A stretch of 64,000 bases of DNA from JALZUR01 sp965205365 (lineage in GTDB: Bacteria; Bdellovibrionota; Bdellovibrionia; Bdellovibrionales; UBA1609): contig CBDBGT010000010.1 in NCBI GenBank assembly GCA_965205365.1, positions 1 through 64,000 on the forward strand, read 5' to 3'. Positions 35,144 to 43,318 of the stretch are shown here, in pieces; within the stretch, counting starts at the first letter, position 1; every line of letters begins with the position of its first letter. A program made the position numbers and the translations under genes. Under the pieces are notes generated by a model. That model searched no databases. It was not told the DNA's origin and saw only the letters and a program-made list of their open reading frames with translations.

Positions 35144-35230
35144 GCCTCTGTGGCGGAATTGGTAGACGCAGCGGATTCAAAATCCGCCGGTAGTAATACT
35201 GTGGGAGTTCGAGTCTCCCCGGAGGCACCA
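35144..35230 (+). tRNA. tRNA-Leu (anticodon CAA)
   Basis: An 87-base tRNA with encoded CCA. Acceptor strands gcctctg / cggaggc leave one mismatched or G-U pair. The D-arm has ggtagac. The anticodon stem gcgga / tccgc (35171-35175, 35183-35187 region) holds the loop ttcaaaa with anticodon CAA at 35178-35180, reading UUG. There is a long variable arm (cggtagtaatactgt), as in class II tRNAs, and the T-arm gggagttcgagtctccc. It is the attachment site of a decayed integrative element whose integrase end follows after 6 bases. Confidence 0.97.
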
Positions 35231-35236
35231 AATTTT

Positions 35237-35548
35237 TTACCCCACATCTTTTATTACTCCTTCATCCTTCCACATTTTCTCATTGAGAATCTCTGCAATT
35301 TTTTTGGTATCTAGCTCAGGCTTACCACAGTAATGATCCTCATTTACTTCTCGTCCATGCCCAAGGATTGATGCTCTATCATCTAAAGACATTCCTGCCT
35401 TCTTAGCTGCTAGATTAAATCCTCTACGCATATCGTGTCTTGTAAATGGGACACTGTAATCGGTCCTTAACTTAATACCGTCTTTGTACTTCCCCGTTGT
35501 CGGGCTTGAGCTTTCTTTTGCCTCTGCTAAACCAGAGGCCACAAACAA
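35237..35548 (-). pseudogene. Tyrosine integrase, C-terminal fragment next to tRNA-Leu
   Basis: About 103 residues remain from the catalytic C-terminus. They include TRHDMRRGFNLAAKKAG (His-x-x-Arg), ILGHGREVNEDHYC with the conserved His and the nucleophile Tyr, and a helical tail. The N-terminal domain and the first catalytic Arg are missing because the IS3 element is inserted at 35561. The gene points toward the tRNA and ends 6 bases from its CCA, the usual position of an integrase at the edge of a tRNA-borne island. A run of eight C residues (35553-35560) marks the junction with the IS. Confidence 0.85.
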
Positions 35549-35669
35549 AGCTCCCCCCCCGGTTTTTGGATAGTTGGGACCTGAGAGAAAAATTAATTAT
35601 TTAAAATTCAGTTTAACTTTTGAAATCCACTTTATTTAAACAATATCAGGGGCTTAAAAAGGAAAACAC

Positions 35670-36170
35670 ATGAAAAACAATAACCTCAATAAAACTTATA
35701 ATGAAAACTTTAAACTCAACGCTGTGAAAAAATTACTCGCTGACAAAAAAGGACTCACTTACACCGCTAGTAAACTTAACATTGCCTCTTCAACCCTCTA
35801 TGGATGGAAGAAAAAATATGCTAATTTAAATTCTATGACCCACAGCAACAGCAATAAAAAACTCTCTCTTGAAGACAAACTTAACTTTATTAAAAAAACT
35901 CAATCTTTAAATGAAAACGAACTTGGAAAATTTCTTAGAGAAAATGGACTTAACTCTTCAGACCTTATTAATTTTGAAAAAGAATTACTTGGACAAAATC
36001 CTGTTGGAAGACCTTCACTTGATCCTGAAATTAAAACTTTAAGGAAAGATAAAATAAACTTAGAAAGATCTTTAAATCGAGCTGAAAAAGCTCTAGCTGA
36101 ACAGTCTGCTAGAATCATCTTGTTAAAAAAAAGCCACGAGATCTGGGGGGTCAAAGAGGACGAAGATTAA
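35670..36170 (+). CDS. IS3-family OrfA
   Basis: The 166-residue protein has an N-terminal helix-turn-helix (KLNAVKKLLADKKG, LTYTASKLNIASSTLYGWKK) that binds the IS ends, a middle linker and a predicted coiled coil (KTLRKDKINLERSLNRAEKALAEQSARI). An A8 run at 36125-36132 followed by GC is a -1 slippery site. Slippage there joins OrfA to OrfB, giving the full transposase. The ATG has a ribosome-binding sequence aaaagg. Confidence 0.88.
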   Translation: MKNNNLNKTYNENFKLNAVKKLLADKKGLTYTASKLNIASSTLYGWKKKYANLNSMTHSNSNKKLSLEDKLNFIKKTQSLNENELGKFLRENGLNSSDLINFEKELLGQNPVGRPSLDPEIKTLRKDKINLERSLNRAEKALAEQSARIILLKKSHEIWGVKEDED

Positions 36171-37210
36171 GTCCTGATGACAAAGAAGTTTGTCTTGAAT
36201 TAATTAACACCTCTTCTAAAAATGGCTGTAGACTTAAACTTGCCTGCAGCGATTTAGAAATTGATATTAAAACTTTCAACCGCTGGAAACTTTCTTTAAC
36301 TGATAAAAGAAAAGGACCCTTATCGCCTCCAAAAAATAAATTAAGTGATAAAGAAAAAGATGAGATCATTAACACCTGTACTTTAAAAAAGTATGTTGAT
36401 GACTCTCCTCATGTGATAGTTTCAAAACTTGCAGATGATGGAGTTTATTTAGCAAGTGAATCAAGTTTTTATAAAGTTTTAAAAGAGAATAAACTTTTAG
36501 TTCATAGAGGAAGAACAAAACCAAAAACTAAACAAAAGCCAAAAGGAATGACTGCAACGGAAGTGAATCAAGTTTATTCTTGGGATATTACTTATTTAAA
36601 AACTTCGGTGCGGGGTCGGTTTTATTATTTATATATGTTTATGGATGTGTTTAGTAGAAAGATTGTAGGTTATAAAGTACACGTTAGAGAAAGTATGGAT
36701 TTATCATCAGAGTTAATTAAAAAGATTTGTGAGAGAGAAAAAATAAAAAGAAATGAGCTAGTATTACATTCAGATAATGGCGGCTCAATGAAGGGAGCAA
36801 CGATGCTAGCAACACTTGATTGGTTGGGAGTTTCAAGTTCATTTAGTAGGCCGAGTGTAAGTAATGACAATGCCTATTCAGAAAGTTTATTTAAGACGTT
36901 AAAGTATGTGCCGGATTATCCAGAGTTTTTTAAAAGCATAGGTGATGCAAGAGACTGGGTTGATAGTTTTGTTAATTGGTACAATGAAGAGCATCGTCAC
37001 AGTGGAATAAAGTTTGTGACGCCATCAGAGCGTCATTTAGGAAAAGATAAAGAGATATTAGAAAAGCGTAAGGAAGTTTATGAAGCAGCAAGAAGGTTAA
37101 AGCCAGAGCGCTGGAGTGGCAGAGGAATTAGGAATTGGGAGCGAGAGAATGTGGTGTATTTAAATTGTTTGCCAAGTGAAAAAGTAGTTGTTATGAAGAA
37201 TGTGGTTTAA
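36131..37210 (+). CDS. IS3-family OrfB, read by -1 frameshift from OrfA
   Basis: The frame opens right at the A8 slippery run and continues RGRRLSPDDKEVCLELINTS, KTFNRWKLSLTDKRKGP, then the DDE core WDITYL, HSDNGG and NDNAYSESLFKTLKY. Internal starts such as GTG 36413 are not needed. The fused product would be about 514 residues. The C-terminal 265 residues are identical to the partial copy at 182-979. Nothing suggests inactivation. Confidence 0.88.
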   Translation, partial: KPRDLGGQRGRRLSPDDKEVCLELINTSSKNGCRLKLACSDLEIDIKTFNRWKLSLTDKRKGPLSPPKNKLSDKEKDEIINTCTLKKYVDDSPHVIVSKLADDGVYLASESSFYKVLKENKLLVHRGRTKPKTKQKPKGMTATEVNQVYSWDITYLKTSVRGRFYYLYMFMDVFSRKIVGYKVHVRESMDLSSELIKKICEREKIKRNELVLHSDNGGSMKGATMLATLDWLGVSSSFSRPSVSNDNAYSESLFKTLKYVPDYPEFFKSIGDARDWVDSFVNWYNEEHRHSGIKFVTPSERHLGKDKEILEKRKEVYEAARRLKPERWSGRGIRNWERENVVYLNCLPSEKVVVMKNVV

Positions 37211-37252
37211 CTGAATTAAATTTCCCTTCAGGTCCCAACTATCCAAAAATTT

Positions 37253-38487
37253 TCCGACTCTGGGTTTGTGTAACCATAGCCCATCCTTCTAAGCACTTTA
37301 ATCTTGTTGTTTAAGCCTTCACTTACTGCTGTTGTGAGCCCAGACATAATATATCCTTCAATGTAACCTCTGTACTTTCTTAAGGTTTTTGCAAATTTCA
37401 AAAAGGGCTTTAATTTTGACTCTCTTGCATATCGGTACCAAAGAACCAGAGCTTTTCTAAAGTCTTTTACATTCTTTTGATCTAAAACTTTATGGAAGTG
37501 CTCAACTAAAACTGAAGCTTTAAAAATGTTCTTATTCACATCTAAAAGCCTCTCTAATTTAGTAAAATCTCCTTTAGATAAATTCTTCTCACGCTCCACT
37601 AAAATATATCTTTTATGAGGTGCTAGCACATCCATTAAAAACTTATCTTCATTTTCTTTAGCTTTTTTAAACTCAAATTTTCTCACATCATCAAAAAAAT
37701 TATTTAGCCCTTCTGCAACATGGAACCTATCAACACAGACCTTAGCATTCTCACATTTACCTATCACAGCCTCAATAAAAGCATCATGCATATCAACTGC
37801 AAAAAACTTGATCTTATCTAGCTGCTCTTTTGTTAATACCTTTAAACAATTAAGTAAGCTTGAACCCTTTCTGCCCATTGCATTTGAGAGCACCTTTCTC
37901 ATCTTCGTACAGACTAAATTTGTGATGAACTTAATCGTATTCTTGTCACAAGACTTCTTTCCAAAAATAGTTCTAAAGTGCACCTCATCAGATGACATCT
38001 GCTCTAAATCTAACTTTCTTTCAGCATAGCTTAAAAGAGGTTTTATTTGCTTCATCCGGTACTGATCCAAATTCCACACAGTCTTGGGGTTCATTCTTAA
38101 AATTCTAGCAACTGACTCACAAGTCATCTCTTCACAAAGACGTCCTGCTTTTTCTACAAGTGAGTAAGTTAAGTTTTCAAAATTAGGGTGAGTAAAATCA
38201 ACACCAGCTGATCTGACTTTATCATCACACATTAAGCAGTGCCCTCGAAGCTGTTTTAAGTAAATCCACACCTCTTCATATGAGCCTATTGGAGAAGCTT
38301 TAATTTTTCGAAGCTTCCACTCATGGACATGAGATATTTGGCAGCCACATTGATTACAGCCTACATTTTCACGATCTTGTTTTGCGTAAAGGACTAGTTT
38401 TAACTCTTTATCACAAGCCTCCCAGTTTTCTAATTTTACACCTTGAAGACCTAGTGATTTTACGATTAACTTTTCAAATAGCTCCAT
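37253..38487 (-). pseudogene. ISL3-family transposase, C-terminus cut by IS3
   Basis: The frame starts at 38487 and encodes about 410 native residues. Its N-terminal zinc-binding motif is CNQCGCQISH with a later GHCLMC, and its DDE domain includes SSDEVHFRTIFG, FFAVDMHDAFIEAVIGKC, VCVDRFHVAEGLN and TTAVSEGLNNKIKVLRRMGYGY. ISL3 proteins end about 15-25 residues after this last motif. Here the IS3 right end joins at about 37253 and adds foreign residues (ENFWIVGT). The catalytic residues are present, so the loss may or may not abolish activity. Confidence 0.85.
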
Positions 38488-38566
38488 TTAATCCTCCGAC
38501 AATTTAGTTTATTTAGTAACCAAATTTTAATTGTGTGGAGGGAGCTTGTTTATCTTTTTCAGGACT

Positions 38567-38836
38567 TTAGGCTTGTTGGCATGGATCACACCCTTCTAGA
38601 TAACGGTGAACCTCCTTAGTAAAGTCGCAAAATGTCAGCTTTCTCGACCTCAGTGCATGATAGCGAATACTATCAACGCTACACCTACAGTAAAAAGCTG
38701 CTTCTCTTTCGTTAAACACATGATGGTTTAACGCCATTATCACTTCTATTCGATTGTCAAAGATCACATCATCGGTCGATGCATCAGTAGACGCACTAGA
38801 TGTCTCACCGATGATTTTTTTATATTCATTTAACAT
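38567..38836 (-). CDS. Small helix-turn-helix protein, excisionase-like
   Basis: The 89-residue protein has a MerR/excisionase-type helix-turn-helix in its second half: FNEREAAFYCRCSVDSIRYH, then LTFCDFTKEVHRYLEG, where the usual pattern is E-A-A-x-x-L-x-V-S-x-x-T-I-R. In an island with an integrase at tRNA-Leu, a small protein like this could be the recombination directionality factor or a regulator. Motif agreement is moderate, so the call is tentative. It lies 80 bases beyond the start of the ISL3 gene and is transcribed in the same direction as the integrase remnant. Confidence 0.5.
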   Translation of the reverse strand: MLNEYKKIIGETSSASTDASTDDVIFDNRIEVIMALNHHVFNEREAAFYCRCSVDSIRYHALRSRKLTFCDFTKEVHRYLEGCDPCQQA

Positions 38837-38918
38837 AGCATTTTATCCTTAATTGATCACGGAAAAAGGTAGGGTTTATATTGAAAAATGGTCCGTGAAT
38901 TTGATTAATTACAAGGCT

Positions 38919-39272
38919 TTAAGAAGAGGTCTCCAAGGCCGGTAATCCAACCTCTAACAGCCTTTCTAAGAACTTCTCTTTGGAAATATTTCCGTTAGCT
39001 CGGCAGTATTCTTGAAACTGGATCTCAAGCCTATCCTTGCTTGAATAACTAGCCTCCTGAAGCTCGTTGAATTCCTTCTCAGATAGAAGAGTGATTGCTT
39101 TGGAAATAATATCATCGACAATGATTCGTTTGCCGAGAGCTTTCTTATTAAGTTTATTTAAGATCGTACGAATTGACCTTGAGGTTATTTTTTTCACACG
39201 GATTGGAACCGTATTAGTAACAGTTTTCTTTTTAGGCACAGCTGTACCTTCATTTGGCTTGAAATGTTCCAT
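38919..39272 (-). CDS. Unknown small protein of the tRNA-Leu island
   Basis: The 117-residue, Lys-rich, helical protein (VPIRVKKITSRSIRTILNKL, IIVDDIISKAITLLSEKEFN, ISKEKFLERLLEVGLPALET) has no family I can name. The middle helix pair resembles ribbon-helix-helix or plasmid mobilisation accessory proteins in composition only. It lies 82 bases upstream of the excisionase-like gene and probably belongs to the same integrated element. The base composition is less AT-rich than the chromosomal genes nearby, which supports a foreign origin. Confidence 0.45.
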   Translation of the reverse strand: MEHFKPNEGTAVPKKKTVTNTVPIRVKKITSRSIRTILNKLNKKALGKRIIVDDIISKAITLLSEKEFNELQEASYSSKDRLEIQFQEYCRANGNISKEKFLERLLEVGLPALETSS

Positions 39273-39383
39273 AGTATTTTCTCCGATTTATTTATAGTTG
39301 TGGTGGGACTCGTTAAGAGATTCGATCTTCTCCCAATCGAGATATAAAAATTTGATATGGACTTCCCCAAAAAAGTAGACAGA

Positions 39384-40262
39384 TTAGGAAGTTCGTTTTT
39401 GTTGTTTAATTCTGTAATTTAACGGACTCATATAATCAAGTGATGAGTGTCGTCTTTTTGCATTGTACCAAGCTTCAATATAATTGAAGACACAGGCCCT
39501 CATAGCATCTTCAGTTTCAGGATTTTGTCTGTACACCCATTCTTTCTTAAGTGAACTAAAAAAACTCTCCACATAAGCATTGTCATAACAATTTCCTTTT
39601 CTGCTCATTGATGGCTTGATCTTCTGGTTTCTCAAAAACTTTCTATATGCGTCAGACGCGTACTGCACACCACGGTCAGAGTGGAAGATCACCTCTGCAT
39701 CTGGATTCGTCTTTTTAATGGCTCCGTGGAGGGCATCCATAACAACTCTAGTGTCCAGCGAGAGGCTCATAGACCAACCCACAACTTCTCTGTTGTACAG
39801 GTCTAAAACCACAGCAAGGTAGACATGGTTGTGCTTTGAGAGCTTCAAATAAGTGATGTCACCAGCTAAAACAGTCCCTGGCTTTGTTGGAAGACAGTGC
39901 TCATCTTCAGTTTTAAAAAGTCTGGGGGCTATGGCATGGGCGTGGTTTGAATCTGTAGTCATTACTCTATATTTTTTCTTCAATCTTGCATTTAAGCCCA
40001 TCTCACCCATGTATTTAGCCACAGTGTTTTCACTGATGAAAACCTCTTTAGTTTTGAGTTCAGCCTAAATTCTAGGGGATCCATAAGTTTGCTTTGAAGA
40101 TCTAAAAATAGATCTGACCTCTTTACAGATTTCAGTTTTAGAATTCAAACCAGATGTGGACTTACTCCTAAGCTTCAACCATTTATAAAAAAAAGGTCTA
40201 GACAACCCAAAGTGCTCTGCTAAAAACTTCACACTCAGTTGATTTTTTAACTTTAAAATCAC
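39384..40262 (-). pseudogene. IS3-family OrfB with one in-frame TAG
   Basis: The N-terminal part (40065-40262) contains FLAEHFGLSRPFFYKWLK and SKQTYGSPRI, then TAG at 40065-40067. The same frame continues as AELKTKEVFISENTVAKYMGEMGL and the DDE core GDITYLKLS, IFHSDRGVQYAS and NAYVESFFSSLKKE. It ends in the tail IEAWYNAKRRHSSLDYMSPL. One nonsense codon separates two otherwise healthy pieces. The A8 run near 40306-40313 followed by GC in the overlap with OrfA marks a -1 frameshift site, and the OrfB frame is open from there. Confidence 0.9.
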
Positions 40263-40561
40263 CTCTGATTTCCAATTTGGTCTTTGGAGAATATCGCAGT
40301 GCTTTTTTTTAAAACATCATTGATTAACTTTAGGTTTTTGTTTTCTTTTTTAATCCTTCTAAGCTCAGCTTCCATTTCGGCCATTTTTGACTTTTTACAT
40401 TGAACTCCACCCATGTAGATCCCATTTATCCAGTTTTGAATAGATTTTTTTGCTACACCTAGTTCAGCAGCAGCCTTCATTACTCCAACTGTCTCAGCTA
40501 ACTTTACAGCTTCTATTTTGAATTCTTTGTTATAGTGTTTATGTTTTCTTTTCTCTGACAT
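40259..40561 (-). CDS. IS3-family OrfA
   Basis: The ATG at 40561 is preceded by a good ribosome-binding sequence (aagggatgag); starts further upstream lie in the inverted repeat. The 100-residue product has the helix-turn-helix KEFKIEAVKLAETVGVMKAA, ELGVAKKSIQNWINGIY and the leucine-zipper-like AEMEAELRRIKKENKNLKLI typical of IS3 OrfA. It binds the element's ends and, through frameshifting, is the N-terminal part of the full transposase. Confidence 0.88.
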   Translation of the reverse strand: MSEKRKHKHYNKEFKIEAVKLAETVGVMKAAAELGVAKKSIQNWINGIYMGGVQCKKSKMAEMEAELRRIKKENKNLKLINDVLKKSTAIFSKDQIGNQR

Positions 40562-40721
40562 TTTCTCATCCCTTTCAGCCTCTTTTAGGGCTACATAGGA
40601 ACTTCTAATCTGTCTACTATATTTGGGGAGGTCCACTGCATAGATTGCTGGTTAAGTTAAGTGTTTTTTTTAACCCACCGATACTGACATAATCCCTTGG
40701 TAATTAAGGTGACAGTTTCCC

Positions 40722-41093
40722 TTGGTAATGACAGGAGGCTCAAAGCTTTTAAGTATGGAGCTTATTAAAGAGCGGCTTCATAGAATGTATGGAATAATGG
40801 ATAAGGAGAAGGCCTTAAAAGATATAAATACATGCTATGAGTGGGCTGTTAATTGTGGAGCTGAGTATTTAAAAAAGTGGTTTTGGAACATTATGAATAG
40901 AGAAGAGTTTTGGAATTATTTTGACAATCCGTACACAACAAATACATCTGAAGGGATAAACCGGGTGATAAGAGGTTTAAAGTGGCAAGCCTATGGTTAT
41001 AAAGATATGCAGTATTTTGCATTAAAAATTTTACAAAAATGTGGATATTTGAATTATAAATACGCTCTTAACGATTTTAACTACTTAGCCTAA
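40722..41093 (+). pseudogene. IS256-family transposase, C-terminal fragment
   Basis: The frame keeps the last part of a Mutator-type transposase: REEFWNYFDNPYTTNTSEGI (with the catalytic Glu in the TNTSEGINR context), then VIRGLKWQAYGYKDMQYFAL and a short tail. The N-terminal and DD parts are missing. It is the same transposase type as the fragments at 7053-7400 and 17812-18000. It marks the right edge of the mobile block before carD. Confidence 0.82.
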
Positions 41094-41227
41094 TGGCAAT
41101 AAATTAAGGAAAGAGGCCACCATATATATGAGTACTTAGACAGTAGTGGAAAAACTTCATAGAATGGTACGATATTTAGGTTGAAAAGATATCTTATTGC
41201 AATTTTTTTTAGCATATGTTAAGGATT

Positions 41228-41242
41228 GAACTGTCTGTTCAG
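41228..41242 (+). promoter_or_regulatory. Palindrome in the carD leader
   Basis: The sequence tgaactgtctgttca has 5-base arms TGAAC / GTTCA around a 5-base centre. It lies about 37 bases before the carD start, behind a possible promoter near 41195-41220. The regulator, if any, is unknown. Confidence 0.35.
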
Positions 41243-41278
41243 GGTTAAAACTTTGAAGGGTAACTAGAGGAGTATTTG

Positions 41279-41791
41279 ATGGTATCTTTTAATGTTGGTG
41301 ACAATGCGGTTTATCCTGGTTACGGAGTTGTTAAGGTTACAGCTATAGAGATAAAAGAGTTTTTTGGCACAAAAGAAATTTTTTACTCTGTAAGAATTGA
41401 AGATTCAGGTGCTAAAGTAATGGTGCCTCAAAATCGTGTTGAAGTAGTTGGCCTACGTTCAATAATTACTGAAAACCAAGCTACTGAAGTAATTAGTATT
41501 TTAAAAGAAAAAGAAACTAAAGTAGACAATCAAACTTGGAATCGTAGGTATAGAGATTATATGGATAAGATTAAAACAGGTTCTGTGTATGAAATCGCTG
41601 AAGTATTAAGAGATTTATTCGTTCTTAAAGTGGATAAAGATTTGTCTTTTGGTGAGAAAAAAATGCTTGAAACAGCAAGAAACCTTCTTTTAAGAGAGTT
41701 GACTTTGGCCACTAAGGGAGATGTTTTAAACTCTGATGAAGTTGCTACTATCTTTGGACTTAATGACGCAAGAAAAACAACAGTCCAATAA
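41279..41791 (+). CDS. carD: CarD-family RNA polymerase-binding regulator
   Basis: The start is ATG 41279 behind agaggag; the preceding TTG codon at 41276 is less likely. The 170-residue protein has the CarD/TRCF interaction domain at the N-terminus (FNVGDNAVYPGYGVVKVTAI, VMVPQNRVEVVGLR) that binds the RNA polymerase beta subunit. A helical C-terminal domain follows (WNRRYRDYMDKIKTGS, VLRDLFVLKVDKDLSFGEKK, LETARNLLLRELTLA). CarD stabilises open promoter complexes, often at rRNA promoters. Its 3' end overlaps the gltX start by 29 bases. Confidence 0.95.
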   Translation: MVSFNVGDNAVYPGYGVVKVTAIEIKEFFGTKEIFYSVRIEDSGAKVMVPQNRVEVVGLRSIITENQATEVISILKEKETKVDNQTWNRRYRDYMDKIKTGSVYEIAEVLRDLFVLKVDKDLSFGEKKMLETARNLLLRELTLATKGDVLNSDEVATIFGLNDARKTTVQ

Positions 41792-43259
41792 CCAATCTAC
41801 TAATAAACTAGTAAGAGTCCGCTTTGCTCCAAGCCCCACAGGCTACCTCCATATAGGCGGTGCAAGAACTGCGTTTTATAATTATATCTATGCAAAAAAA
41901 TATGGTGGAACCTTTATTCTTAGGGTGGAAGATACTGATGAGGTTCGCTCTAGCAAAAAGGCTTTAGTTGCCATGATTAAAGATATGAAGTGGTTAGGTT
42001 TTAAGTGGCAAGAAGGTCCCCAAGATGAAAAGCTCAACGAACTAGGGGATAAAGGACCCTATCTTCAAAGTGAAAGAAAAAATATTTATAAAGCATATGT
42101 TCAAAAACTTTTAGATCTAAAAAAGGCTTACTACTGTTTTTTAACAGAAGAAGATTTAGATATTCAACGTAAAGAGGCTAAGGCTGCAAAACGCCCCTTT
42201 AAACCACTTAGCCCTTATAGAGACTGGACAACAGAACAAGCTAAAAAGAAATTAGCTAGTGGTGAGACTGCGACTATTAGATTTAAAAATAACTATAACA
42301 ATGAGCTCTTTACATTTACGGATATAGTTAGAGGAGAGGTGTCCCTACCTTCTGCCATGATTGGAGACTTTATCATTGTAAGATCTACAGGGGTTCCAGT
42401 TTATAATTTTGTGTGTGCAGTGGATGACGCTTTAATGGAAATTACCCACGTATTTAGAGCTGAAGAGCACTTAAATAACACCTTAAAACAACTTATGATT
42501 ATTAAAGCTTATGGGTTCAGTCCTCCAAAATACGGCCATATGTCAATTATCCTTGGAGAGAATAAGCAAAAACTTTCAAAACGCCATGGAGCTGCTTCAG
42601 TGGAAGAATTTAGAGAAGGTGGATATCTTCCAGAGGCTTTAAATAATTTTGTTGCCCTTATGGGTTGGAGCTGTCCATCTGGTGAAGAAATTTTATCTTT
42701 TGATACCATAGTTGAAAAATTTTCTGAAGATCGTTTAAATTCAGCATCAGCAGTTTTTGATAGAAAAAAACTTAAATGGATGAATGCTCAATACTTAAGA
42801 TCTATGGAGCCTAAAGATTTTTGGAAGCATATGACTCAGTATTTAAACACTTCTTGGAAATTTCCTAAGGAGAATGACTGGGTATCAAAATCATATAATG
42901 CTTTAAAAACTTCCATGACTACGTTTAAAGACGGTGTAAAGCTTTTTGAAATGTTAAGGCTTGAAGATGAATTGTTATTAGATGAAAAAGCTAAAGATGT
43001 TCTTTCATGGGACACCACTTTAAAAGTTTTAAGCACTTGGGTTAACGCCCTTGAGTCTTTAGATAAAGAGTATTTTACGGCCAGTGATGTAGAGGCATCT
43101 ATAAGTTTAGTAAAGGAAAAGGCAGGAGTTAAGGGCAAGAATTTATTTATGCCTTTACGCGTGGCTTTAATTGGAAAAGCTCATGGAACAGAGATCAAAG
43201 ACTTAATTCCCCTAATTCCTAAAAATGAACTCGTTAGAAGAGCCAAATCATTACTCTAA
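41763..43259 (+). CDS. gltX: Glutamyl-tRNA synthetase
   Basis: The 498-residue class I synthetase attaches glutamate to tRNA. The HIGH-type motif is FAPSPTGYLHIGGARTAFYN near the N-terminus, and the KMSKS-type motif is KQKLSKRHGA. I choose ATG 41763 (MTQEKQQ); a longer frame from 41736 would lie further inside carD. Overlap with carD by 29 bases implies translational coupling of the two genes. Bacteria that lack a separate Gln synthetase use this enzyme to mischarge tRNA-Gln; that cannot be judged here. Confidence 0.95.
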   Translation: MTQEKQQSNNQSTNKLVRVRFAPSPTGYLHIGGARTAFYNYIYAKKYGGTFILRVEDTDEVRSSKKALVAMIKDMKWLGFKWQEGPQDEKLNELGDKGPYLQSERKNIYKAYVQKLLDLKKAYYCFLTEEDLDIQRKEAKAAKRPFKPLSPYRDWTTEQAKKKLASGETATIRFKNNYNNELFTFTDIVRGEVSLPSAMIGDFIIVRSTGVPVYNFVCAVDDALMEITHVFRAEEHLNNTLKQLMIIKAYGFSPPKYGHMSIILGENKQKLSKRHGAASVEEFREGGYLPEALNNFVALMGWSCPSGEEILSFDTIVEKFSEDRLNSASAVFDRKKLKWMNAQYLRSMEPKDFWKHMTQYLNTSWKFPKENDWVSKSYNALKTSMTTFKDGVKLFEMLRLEDELLLDEKAKDVLSWDTTLKVLSTWVNALESLDKEYFTASDVEASISLVKEKAGVKGKNLFMPLRVALIGKAHGTEIKDLIPLIPKNELVRRAKSLL

Positions 43260-43306
43260 AGGTATACTCAGCCTAAACTTAATTTGTAAACTTATGAAAA
43301 ACTTAA

Positions 43307-43312
43307 TATAAT
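43307..43312 (+). promoter_or_regulatory. -10 box six bases before the uvrB start
   Basis: TATAAT is separated from the ATG at 43319 by only six bases, and a TTGTAA stands 17 bases upstream (43284-43289). No ribosome binding site is visible. A transcript from this promoter would begin at or next to the start codon, that is, it would be leaderless. Confidence 0.5.
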
Positions 43313-43318
43313 GATTAG

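Larger units (their letters stand above)
35563..37250 (+). mobile_element. IS3-family element, complete
   Basis: Terminal inverted repeats tttttggatagttgggacct (from 35563) and aggtcccaactatccaaaaa (to 37249) enclose OrfA and OrfB. Length is about 1.69 kb, long for IS3 because OrfA is 166 residues. The left flank is a broken integrase and the right flank a broken ISL3 transposase, with no matching target duplication visible. This suggests that recombination between copies has changed one flank. The copy at the window start is identical over about 1,019 bases. Confidence 0.93.
39358..40635 (-). mobile_element. IS3-family element (IS150-like group)
   Basis: The imperfect terminal repeats tggacttccccaaaaaagta (39358-) and the complementary tactatatttggggaggtcca at the right end (to 40635) continue inward as gacagattaggaagttc. 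They enclose a 1,278-bp element with OrfA and OrfB on the minus strand. No target duplication is obvious next to the ends. Confidence 0.9.

Noticed and set aside
35108..35314. A 68-residue frame over tRNA-Leu
   Set aside because: It consists of the translated tRNA gene and flanking DNA.
1020..35548. The recombinase-like fragment at 1020-1420 and the integrase fragment at 35237-35548 as two halves of one gene split by IS3
   Set aside because: The orientations would allow it, but the first resembles the serine-recombinase accessory domain and the second is a tyrosine recombinase catalytic end, so they are different families.
1806..40067. Stop-codon reassignment or programmed readthrough in the two interrupted transposases
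   Set aside because: They use different stop codons, and complete genes in the window end normally with TAA, TAG or TGA; simple nonsense mutations are sufficient.
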